Origin: Acidobacteriaceae bacterium
GTDB lineage: Bacteria; Acidobacteriota; Terriglobia; Terriglobales; Acidobacteriaceae
NCBI GenBank assembly: GCA_025462735.1
Contig: JAOAPC010000011.1
Location: 62,001-126,000, forward strand
DNA length: 64,000 nucleotides
Reading direction: 5' to 3'
In this document: piece after piece, positions 25,971-33,300 of the stretch
Layout: each line of letters begins with the position of its first letter
Position numbering within the stretch: position 1 is the first letter of the stretch
Translations under genes and position numbers: made by a program
The notes under the pieces: generated by a model
What the model was told of the DNA's origin: nothing
The model's database searches: none
Seen by the model: only the letters and a program-made list of their open reading frames with translations

Positions 25971-27212
25971 CTAACCCGCGGTACCGGAACGAAATTCGGC
26001 GCGGTCGAGATCACGATCGCGCACGCCCAGCAAGTACAGAATGCTGTCTAATCCGAGGTGCGAGACCGCGTGGTTCGCGCTCTCCCGGACTAGCGGCTTT
26101 GCGTGAAAGGCGATTCCCATGCCTGCCATGTTTAGCATGGGAAGATCATTCGCGCCGTCTCCAACCGCGACCACCTGATCGAGAGAAATATTTTCTTTTC
26201 GCGCGATTGATTGCAGCAGCTCGGCCTTTTTGTTTCCATCGACGATTTCAGAGGCCAGCCGACCCGTGAGCACGCCATTCTCAATCTCGAGATCATTGGC
26301 GAAGACGTAATCAATCCCAAGCCGCGCCTGCAGATGCTTGCCGAAGAAATTGAAGCCGCCAGAGAGAATTGCAGTTTTATATCCGAGAATTTTCAGGGTC
26401 GAAATCAGCCGCTCCGCGCCCTCCGCCAGTTGGATAGAGTGCAGCAAATCTTGCAACCGGGGGACTGGAAGTCCCCGCAGCAACTCAACCCTTCGCGTCA
26501 AACTCTGCTTGAAATCAAGTTCGCCCCGCATTGCGGACGCCGTAATTGCCGAAACCTGGTCTCCGACTCCGTGAAGCTTCGCTAACTCGTCAATGACCTC
26601 GGCCTGGATAAGCGTTGAATCCATATCAAACGCGACCAGGCGGCGGTTGCGGCGATAAATACTTTCTCGTTGAAATGCAATGTCAATTTCAAACTTGTGC
26701 GTTAGTTCCATCAGCGTAGCCCGGAGCGCGGCAGACGCATCGTTTTCGCCGCTGATTTCCAATTCGACGCAGGCATTAGAGTTCGCCACGCGTCCGGTGA
26801 GCGACAGCCGTCCCGAGAGCCGCTCAATTCGATCGATGTTGAAGCCGTGGGCCGAGATTGCGCCGCTGATACTCGCCAGTTGCTGGGACGTAATCGTCCG
26901 ACCGATGACGCTGATCACAAACCGAAACTTCCCCTGCGACTTAACCCAATGGTCAAAAGATTCCTCATTAACCGGCATGAACTTAATTTTCAATTCCAGG
27001 TCGTGCGCCTTGACGATCAGGTCTCGCTTGAGTGGGGTGAACTCTTCATTGCCAGGAATTTCAATCAGAATTGCGAGGGTCAGAGTTTCGTGGACTACGG
27101 CCTGTCCGATATCAAATATGCGCGCATGATAGGCGGCAAGGATTTCCGCGAGAGAGCTAGTCAAGCCGGGGCGGTCGCCACCGGAAATATTTATGAGAAC
27201 TATTTTGTTCAT
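25971..27212 (-). CDS. serB: Phosphoserine phosphatase with two ACT domains
   Basis: A 413-residue protein: ACT domain 1 (KIVLINISGGDRPGLTSSLA, residues 3-75), ACT domain 2 (about 95-170), then a HAD phosphatase with DMDST at 196-200, AILSGGFNFFGKHLQ and GDGANDLPML. It removes phosphate from O-phospho-L-serine, the last step of serine synthesis; the ACT domains are the usual place for serine binding. It is convergent with the F420 enzyme gene, with 11 bases between stops. A small hairpin (GGGGACT-GGA-AGTCCCC, 26460-26476) lies inside the gene but the encoded stretch has normal length. Confidence 0.95.
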   Translation of the reverse strand: MNKIVLINISGGDRPGLTSSLAEILAAYHARIFDIGQAVVHETLTLAILIEIPGNEEFTPLKRDLIVKAHDLELKIKFMPVNEESFDHWVKSQGKFRFVISVIGRTITSQQLASISGAISAHGFNIDRIERLSGRLSLTGRVANSNACVELEISGENDASAALRATLMELTHKFEIDIAFQRESIYRRNRRLVAFDMDSTLIQAEVIDELAKLHGVGDQVSAITASAMRGELDFKQSLTRRVELLRGLPVPRLQDLLHSIQLAEGAERLISTLKILGYKTAILSGGFNFFGKHLQARLGIDYVFANDLEIENGVLTGRLASEIVDGNKKAELLQSIARKENISLDQVVAVGDGANDLPMLNMAGMGIAFHAKPLVRESANHAVSHLGLDSILYLLGVRDRDLDRAEFRSGTAG

Positions 27213-27341
27213 CTTTATCGTGTGCGCAGCTCAGGATGCTTTCCTTAACAGATTAGCAGGCCCGTGCTGCTGGCCGAATACCGTTGACAACGGCGCACAA
27301 CCTCACGCCTGAGTGCGATCTCTAAATGGCAGGAGGAAACT

Positions 27342-27569
27342 ATGCCAGCCAAGAAGAAGTCCAGCAGTCGCCGCTACAGCAAGAGTGCCAGCAAAACTGT
27401 AGCGAGCGCCATGCGCCGCAAGAAGAGCGGCACGCTCCGCTCAGGCAAAGGGGGTAAGGGCGGAAAAGTAAAGAGCCGCAAACAGGCAATCGCCATCGGA
27501 ATTTCGGAAGCGCGCCAGAAAGGCCAGAAGGTGCCTTCGCGGAAATCCAGCTCGTCGAAAGCCGCCTAA
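27342..27569 (+). CDS. Small Lys/Ser-rich basic protein (DUF6496-like)
   Basis: A 75-residue protein of Lys, Arg, Ser and Gly with short phrases typical of DUF6496 proteins: YSKSASKTVASAMRRKKSG, then SRKQAIAIGISEARQKG and a KKSSSSKAA-like tail. The start has an AGGAGG at 27331-27336. A strong intrinsic terminator (27579-27607) follows directly, so it is a single-gene unit and probably well expressed. A histone-like or DNA-compacting role is suggested by composition only. Confidence 0.8.
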   Translation: MPAKKKSSSRRYSKSASKTVASAMRRKKSGTLRSGKGGKGGKVKSRKQAIAIGISEARQKGQKVPSRKSSSSKAA

Positions 27570-27578
27570 CGAAGCGAT

Positions 27579-27616
27579 ATGCCCCGGAGGGAGAAGCTCC
27601 GGGGCATTAATGTTTA
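27579..27616 (+). terminator. Rho-independent terminator
   Basis: ATGCCCCGGAG (27579-27589) and CTCCGGGGCAT (27597-27607) form a perfect 11-bp stem with a 7-base loop, followed by TAATGTTTA. It begins nine bases after the stop codon of the small basic gene. Confidence 0.85.
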
Positions 27617-27676
27617 GTCTAATCAAAACTCACGTATCAGACCGCGATCATGCTCGCGTGCTAGACTCCGTTTTTC

Positions 27677-29113
27677 GTGTCTACTCGCGACCTAAATTTT
27701 TTATCCGCCTGCGAAATGGCGGAGTTGATTCGGAATCGAAAGCTCTCGCCTGTCGAGCTGGTTCAGGCCCACCTGAATCGGATCGACAAACTTAATCCCA
27801 AGATCAACTCTTACGTGCAGGTTGACGCCGAGGGGGCTCTTGCCACTGCACGCCGCGCAGAAGCCATTGTGATGCGAAACGAGCCGCTCGGTCCTTTACA
27901 TGGTGTTCCTATCAGCATCAAGAGCGCGATCGACGTTGCAGGAATGCGGTGCGAAGCCGGAACCAAGCTTCGCGCGGGCCACGTGGCCAGCGACGATGCG
28001 CCGCTTGTCACACGATTGCGCAAAGCAGGAGCGATCATTTTAGGCATGACCAATACGCCCGAACTCCTGATGGCATGGGAGACAGATAATCTGCTCTACG
28101 GTCGCACCAATAATCCGTGGGATCTCTCGCGGACGGCCGGCGGATCCAGCGGCGGAGAAGCAGCAGCCATTGCATCCGGATGCTCCGCTGGCGGCGTTGG
28201 CAGTGACGGTGGCGGATCGATCCGTGTGCCAGCACACTTTTGCGGAATTTGCGGATTGAAGCCGACGCCGGGGCGCATTCCTGCCACCGGCCACTTTCCG
28301 CAATCCGTCGGACCATTCGCGCTGCTGGGCGTGGTGGGACCCATGGCGCGGACTGTAGCTGACCTAAAGATTCTGTTCGAAGTGATGCAGGGGCCGGATA
28401 TCGGTGATCCTTCTGCATCGCCACTCACAGTGCGATGGCCTGATCCGAATCAGCTAAAGAAAACTCGAATCGGATATTTCGAAGACGACGGCCGCACACC
28501 AGTAACTTCTGAAACTCGCAAGGCGGTGCAACGCGCAGCGAACGCCCTGCGCAGCGCGGGATTCGAAGTGGAGCCTTTCCGTCCAGAAGGTCTGGAACGA
28601 GCTCGCCAGCTCTGGTGGCAGTTCTTTGGCGTCGCAGGCGGAATGTTACTTCGGCCGATGATCTGTGAATCAACAACTCGCGACCGGGAATTCGAGCTGA
28701 GCCCAATCCTGAAGGAGTTCAACAGCTGGGTCGCCGCCGAGCCGCCGCATACCGCGCAAAGCCTGCTCGATAGCTGGATCGACCGCGACTTGGTGCGAAT
28801 GCAAATTTTCGAGCAGATGGAAAAATTTCCCGTTCTGCTTTGCCCCGTCGCTTCTATCCCCGCGTTTCATCACGGCGAACGGCACTGGCAAATCGACGGG
28901 AAAACGGTTGAGTATCTCGATGCCTGGAGTTATTGCGAGTGGTTCAATCTGCTCGGTATGCCGGCGGCAACAGTGCCAGTCTCGCAGTCAGCGGCTGGTA
29001 TGCCGATCGGAGTGCAAATCGCCACGAGACCCTGGCATGAGGAGCTGGCGCTCGAAATCGCTGAAGTGATCGAGCAGCAGTGCAATGAGGGAAGGCGGCG
29101 GCCAGGGATTTAG
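27677..29113 (+). CDS. Amidase signature family hydrolase
   Basis: A 478-residue enzyme with the Ser-cisSer-Lys triad: Lys82 in GVPISIKSAIDVAG, Ser157 in GGSSGGEAAA and Ser181 in GSDGGGSIRVPAHFCGICG. Other family marks are SPVELVQAHLNRID, GMTNTPELLMAWETDN and LKPTPGRIPATGHFP. It begins with GTG at 27677. It hydrolyses a carboxamide; GatA is excluded because no gatC or gatB lies nearby and the flanking residues differ. Substrate unknown. It is cytoplasmic, with no signal. Confidence 0.9.
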   Translation: MSTRDLNFLSACEMAELIRNRKLSPVELVQAHLNRIDKLNPKINSYVQVDAEGALATARRAEAIVMRNEPLGPLHGVPISIKSAIDVAGMRCEAGTKLRAGHVASDDAPLVTRLRKAGAIILGMTNTPELLMAWETDNLLYGRTNNPWDLSRTAGGSSGGEAAAIASGCSAGGVGSDGGGSIRVPAHFCGICGLKPTPGRIPATGHFPQSVGPFALLGVVGPMARTVADLKILFEVMQGPDIGDPSASPLTVRWPDPNQLKKTRIGYFEDDGRTPVTSETRKAVQRAANALRSAGFEVEPFRPEGLERARQLWWQFFGVAGGMLLRPMICESTTRDREFELSPILKEFNSWVAAEPPHTAQSLLDSWIDRDLVRMQIFEQMEKFPVLLCPVASIPAFHHGERHWQIDGKTVEYLDAWSYCEWFNLLGMPAATVPVSQSAAGMPIGVQIATRPWHEELALEIAEVIEQQCNEGRRRPGI

Positions 29114-29129
29114 TTCACGGAATACTTAT

Positions 29130-29149
29130 GACGGGCGACGACGCCCGTC
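29130..29149. repeat. Short hairpin after the amidase gene
   Basis: GACGGGCG (29130-29137) and CGCCCGTC (29142-29149) pair perfectly around ACGA, 17 bases after the amidase stop. No T-run follows, so it is not a classical terminator. Its GC-rich form is like the palindromes inside neighbouring genes. Confidence 0.5.
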
Positions 29150-29367
29150 GCTCCATATGGCGTCGCGTCACTCGGTTGGATTCCGTGCACAGGTGGTAAG
29201 CGATGCGCGCCGCCCATCCCTAATCTCAATCCCACGTAGTCCTTTTCCATTATTGATCCCACTGCTCTTACTCAGCTACATTCCTCCCGCTCGGGTCGGA
29301 TCGCTCATTTGGTCCTGCAGTTGACACAGGCTCCAACAAATTGTGGATCCATTCGTGGGAGGCAACA

Positions 29368-32300
29368 TTGCGCCCTAACTTGGTTCTGATTGCGCTACTG
29401 ATCTTTTTACTTTCTCTTTCTGGAATCGCGCAGAGCAACTACGCCGTTTTGACCGGCGCCATTCTTGATCCGCAAGCTCACGCAATTACAGGCGCAACCG
29501 TGGAGTTGATCTCCTCGACCACCGGGGCTGTTCGCCGCGTCTCTACCAATGCGCAAGGACTTTACGAAATTACGGGACTTCTGCCGGGAAGCTATGGGCT
29601 CAAAGTTACGGCGCCGGAGTTCGGCACGTCAGTGCAGCCGCTGCAGCTCGAGGTTGCGGAGCGCCTCGCGATTGACATTCGTCTGCAAGTTGAATCGCAC
29701 CAGGAGGCAGTTGAGGTCACCGGTGTTCCCGAAGCGATTCACACCAACGAAGCTGCGGTCGGAGAGGTTATCGAGCCGACTGCGATTGCAAGTCTTCCGC
29801 TGAATGGCCGAATGTTGATCGATCTTGTGCTCACTGTACCCGGCGCGCACATCGGCCACGGCGCGCAGACCGGGAATATGAATGCCTTGTACTGGCGTCC
29901 GGGGCAGCGTTCGGCAGTGAGCGTCAGCGGCAGCCGCCCGAATGGAAACTACTTTTTGTTGGACGGGACCTCGAACACTGATCCCACCTTCAACACCCAG
30001 AATTTCAGTCCTTCACCCGACACCGTGCAGGAATTCAAAGTGCAGACCGGCAGCTACTCTGCGGAGATGGGCGGGGCGGGCGGCGGCCAAATCAATATTG
30101 TCACTCGCGGCGGAACTAATGAATTTCACGGCACGGTCTACGAGTTTCTCCGCAATGGGGCGATGGATGCCACCTCATTTGAGGCCATGGGCAACAATCA
30201 TATGGTGCAGAACAATTTCGGTGCGTCGATCGGAGGCCCAATCGCTCACCGGCACACCTTCTTTTTCTTGAATTACGAAGGCTTCCGCCATGCCATGGCT
30301 AACACCATGATCGATACAGTTCCCACAGCGGAGGAAATTTCCGGCGACTTCAGTCAGAGTGGCGTCAACATCTATGATCCCGCGAACGGACGTGCTCAGT
30401 TCCAGTACAACGGCGTTTTGAATGTCATTGACCCCAGCCGTATTAATTCCGCCGCAAAAACTTTCCTGCAAAAATACGTTCCCAGGCCGAATGTGATGGC
30501 GGGAATGATGATGCCCTGTGGGTCTGCAATGATGGGCTCACCCGGAGTCGTTGCAGCGGGTGGCGATTGCAACAACTACATGGACGTCCGCAACGAACTT
30601 CAGGTCAACAATCAGGGCACGGCTCGGATCGACCAGGTGTTTGCAAACGGCGACAGCATTACTGGGCGGTATTCGCTCAGCTCCGAAACTGGCTTCATGC
30701 CGGGCGAAATGCCCCCCGGTGGCGTTGGTACACTGCTCCCTGGTTTCGGTTCATTCAACGACAACTTCTCGCAGCAGGGGAATATCTCCTGGAACAAGAT
30801 CGTGAGTCCCACTCGCGTGAACACGACCGCAATTACGGTTTCGCGGCTTGCAATGCACCGATACGATGAGAACGCCTACACGAATAACATCGTGTCTCAG
30901 CTCGGAATTGCGGGCGTGAGCTTCGGAGGCGATGGCGCATTCGGCTCACCATTCTTCAACGTTCAGGGTTATTCGCCGATGGGGGACAATTATTCAGCAA
31001 CTCCCATGAAGGCGTGGGACACCATTGCCGAAGGCCGCGACACCTTCAGTTGGCAGGCAGGACGTCACAGCCTGAAGTTCGGCGCCGACTACAGGAAATA
31101 TATATGGCCGATGTGGGGATTCTTCCAGAACCGCGGCTATTACCAATTCACCAAGGGCTTCACCACTGATAACGGCACCAACGATAAAACCGGTTCGGCT
31201 CTCGCAAGCTTCCTGCTCGGTCTGCCAGCAGTAAAGCAACGGCAAGCCGGCATTCCGCAAATGCAGCTACGACAGTGGTACGCGGATGGCTTTGTTCAAG
31301 ATAGTTTTCGGGCCACTCGCACTACAACGATTGAAATTGGCCTTCGCTATGAATTCATGGATCCTCTGGTAGACATCAGCTATACGAATACAAATTTGAC
31401 CTTCAACAACGGCAAGCCTTTGGTTTTCGTTGGCGGACAAAATGGCTACCCGAGAGGCCTGAAATATCCCAATACTCGCAATCTGGCACCTCGATTCGGA
31501 TTCTCGCAGGCATTGCCTAAGTACGGCGTCGTTTTGCATTCCGCCTTCGGGATCTTCTACACGCCAGTTGACATGAACACCTGGTGCAATCAGCGTCACA
31601 ACGTTCCATATGTATTTCCAGAGACGCAGCAGAGCGACAACTTCACGCCACCAGCCTCGCTTTTTGCCAACCAGCTCAACTTCGGACCGGCAGTATTGGG
31701 GCAGACGACCGTCAGCTTCACCGCCATGGATCCACACGCGCCGGCGCAGTATATCGAGCAGTGGAGCACTTCGGTTGAGAAAAGTTTGGGCAGCAACACC
31801 ACGCTGGAAATCGGATATATCGGTGCTCACGGAGTTCACTTGCAGCGCGCGCACCTGATTAACAATTCTCTGCCGGGCCCCGGACCAATTGGCCCGCGGC
31901 GTCCGTTCCCCAAGATTGCTTTCATTCCGAATACGGCTCTGCCTTCGAACGTAACTTACATCGCGCCCGCTTCCGGCTGCGTGAACGGGACGATTTGTTT
32001 CCCAGTCAGCACCATCAATCTTCTGGAAGACACGGCTCAAAGCTGGTATGACGCCGGCTATGTGAATGCGCGCCGACGTTATTCCCACGGCCTTACTTTT
32101 CTTGGGAACTACACCTGGTCGAAAAATCTGAGCAATGCCCCGGATTTTCGTTCGCCAATGTTTGAATCTTCAATTCCGCAAAACAACAATAATCTCGCAG
32201 CGGAAAAAGGCCCGGGGTGCGATGTGCGGCACCGTTTCGCCATGAGCGCCGTGTACTCAGTGCCGGGCTTCACGAATTCCCGCTGGACAAGCGCGCTTAC

Positions 32301-32757
32301 GAAAGACTGGCAGTTTTCAACCGTCTACCAAGTGCAGACTGGGTTCCCGTTCACGATTTCGGTATTCGGCGACACCGCTAATTCCGGCACGGTGCTGGGC
32401 GAAAACCCAATCCGCGCGAATTACACCGGCCAGCCGGTCTTCGGCTCAGGCACTCGCACTGCAACGGCCTGGTTTAATCCGGCTGCGTTCGCGACGCCTG
32501 CCGCGTTCACCTTTGGAAACGTCGGGCGTAATTCCGTATACGGTCCGGGCATGCAAACTTTGGATTTTGCCGTGGCGCGCGTATTCAGCATCACCGAAAG
32601 GGCCAAGTTCCAGTTGCGCGGAGAATTTTTCAACGCGCTGAACCACACTAATCTGGGAACACCGGATCGCTTTGTGAATACGCCGCAGTTTGGCACGGTC
32701 ACCGAGGCAACAACCCCTGGGCGTCAAATTCAGTTGAGCGCACGACTTTCATTCTAG
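29368..32757 (+). CDS. TonB-dependent outer-membrane receptor, Oar type with carboxypeptidase-like regulatory domain
   Basis: The TTG at 29368 is taken as start because GGGAGG lies at 29358 with correct spacing and the signal peptide (LVLIALLIFLLSLSGIAQ) follows; the frame is open 27 bases further up. Residues of about 20-110 are a carboxypeptidase-regulatory-like beta-sandwich (AVLTGAILDPQAHAITGATV, TNAQGLYEITGLLPGSYGLK). A plug domain follows (SLPLNGRMLIDLVLTVPG, VQEFKVQTGSYSAEMGGAGG, NIVTRGGTNEFHGTVYEFLR) and then a long barrel ending ARLSF. Such receptors import, or hold, large ligands such as glycans or peptides. It heads a co-directional block with a pentahaem cytochrome and two FG-GAP/ASPIC proteins. 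Confidence 0.9.
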   Translation: MRPNLVLIALLIFLLSLSGIAQSNYAVLTGAILDPQAHAITGATVELISSTTGAVRRVSTNAQGLYEITGLLPGSYGLKVTAPEFGTSVQPLQLEVAERLAIDIRLQVESHQEAVEVTGVPEAIHTNEAAVGEVIEPTAIASLPLNGRMLIDLVLTVPGAHIGHGAQTGNMNALYWRPGQRSAVSVSGSRPNGNYFLLDGTSNTDPTFNTQNFSPSPDTVQEFKVQTGSYSAEMGGAGGGQINIVTRGGTNEFHGTVYEFLRNGAMDATSFEAMGNNHMVQNNFGASIGGPIAHRHTFFFLNYEGFRHAMANTMIDTVPTAEEISGDFSQSGVNIYDPANGRAQFQYNGVLNVIDPSRINSAAKTFLQKYVPRPNVMAGMMMPCGSAMMGSPGVVAAGGDCNNYMDVRNELQVNNQGTARIDQVFANGDSITGRYSLSSETGFMPGEMPPGGVGTLLPGFGSFNDNFSQQGNISWNKIVSPTRVNTTAITVSRLAMHRYDENAYTNNIVSQLGIAGVSFGGDGAFGSPFFNVQGYSPMGDNYSATPMKAWDTIAEGRDTFSWQAGRHSLKFGADYRKYIWPMWGFFQNRGYYQFTKGFTTDNGTNDKTGSALASFLLGLPAVKQRQAGIPQMQLRQWYADGFVQDSFRATRTTTIEIGLRYEFMDPLVDISYTNTNLTFNNGKPLVFVGGQNGYPRGLKYPNTRNLAPRFGFSQALPKYGVVLHSAFGIFYTPVDMNTWCNQRHNVPYVFPETQQSDNFTPPASLFANQLNFGPAVLGQTTVSFTAMDPHAPAQYIEQWSTSVEKSLGSNTTLEIGYIGAHGVHLQRAHLINNSLPGPGPIGPRRPFPKIAFIPNTALPSNVTYIAPASGCVNGTICFPVSTINLLEDTAQSWYDAGYVNARRRYSHGLTFLGNYTWSKNLSNAPDFRSPMFESSIPQNNNNLAAEKGPGCDVRHRFAMSAVYSVPGFTNSRWTSALTKDWQFSTVYQVQTGFPFTISVFGDTANSGTVLGENPIRANYTGQPVFGSGTRTATAWFNPAAFATPAAFTFGNVGRNSVYGPGMQTLDFAVARVFSITERAKFQLRGEFFNALNHTNLGTPDRFVNTPQFGTVTEATTPGRQIQLSARLSF

Positions 32758-32771
32758 AGAGGGAGACTACG

Positions 32772-33143
32772 ATGAACTTTAGCACCGCAGCAAGGTTTGC
32801 CATTCCAATACTTCTCGCGGCAGGACTATTTGCCACAGAACAATCTGCAAAAACCGTCACCGTTAAAGGATACGTTCTTGATTCAGCCTGTGCGTTTACG
32901 AAGGGTTTGAAGAAACCGATCAGCTCTGAGTGCGCTATTGCCTGCGCAAAGGCCGGATCACCGCTGGTGATATTAGCGCCGAGCGGCGTCATATACTGGC
33001 CGATCGCTGATACAACTCCTTCGAGCAGCCAAAATGACAAGCTGCTTCCGTTCGCGGGGAAAACTGTAGTCGCGAGCGGAAAAGTTTTTGAACGCGGAGG
33101 ATCGAAGGCGATCGTGATCAGTAAAATCGACGCTGCGAAATAA
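32772..33143 (+). CDS. Small exported protein of unknown function
   Basis: A 123-residue protein 14 bases after the receptor stop, preceded by GAGAGGGAG. A signal peptide (FAIPILLAAGLFATEQSA) is followed by TVTVKGYVLDSACAF, SSECAIACAKAGSPLVILAP, PFAGKTVVASGKVFERGG and an IVISKI-type end, a pattern of short strands as in OB-fold or DUF5818-like proteins. The three Cys (in DSACAF and SECAIAC) could form disulfides or bind a metal. Tight spacing points to co-transcription with the receptor. Function unknown. Confidence 0.7.
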   Translation: MNFSTAARFAIPILLAAGLFATEQSAKTVTVKGYVLDSACAFTKGLKKPISSECAIACAKAGSPLVILAPSGVIYWPIADTTPSSSQNDKLLPFAGKTVVASGKVFERGGSKAIVISKIDAAK

Positions 33144-33300
33144 GATTGCCAGCAACCGCATAGCGAGCGCGCAAACCGCTCCCGGTTTTGCGGTGCGAGC
33201 GTCCGCATTCGCTTGGGTAGTGTTTTTATACTATTCATTCACTTGGCCAGAGTAGATACCGTATTGGGGCAGCTTCGCGTGCTGCCTTCGAGCGGAAGCA

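Noticed and set aside
26460-26476. Hairpin GGGGACT-GGA-AGTCCCC inside serB as another inserted element
   Set aside because: The encoded stretch fits the normal length and pattern of the SerB cap helices, so an insertion is not needed to explain it.
31267-32088. Long minus-strand frame (273 codons) opposite the TonB receptor
   Set aside because: Antisense to a clearly conserved beta-barrel. No start signal and no recognisable protein pattern.
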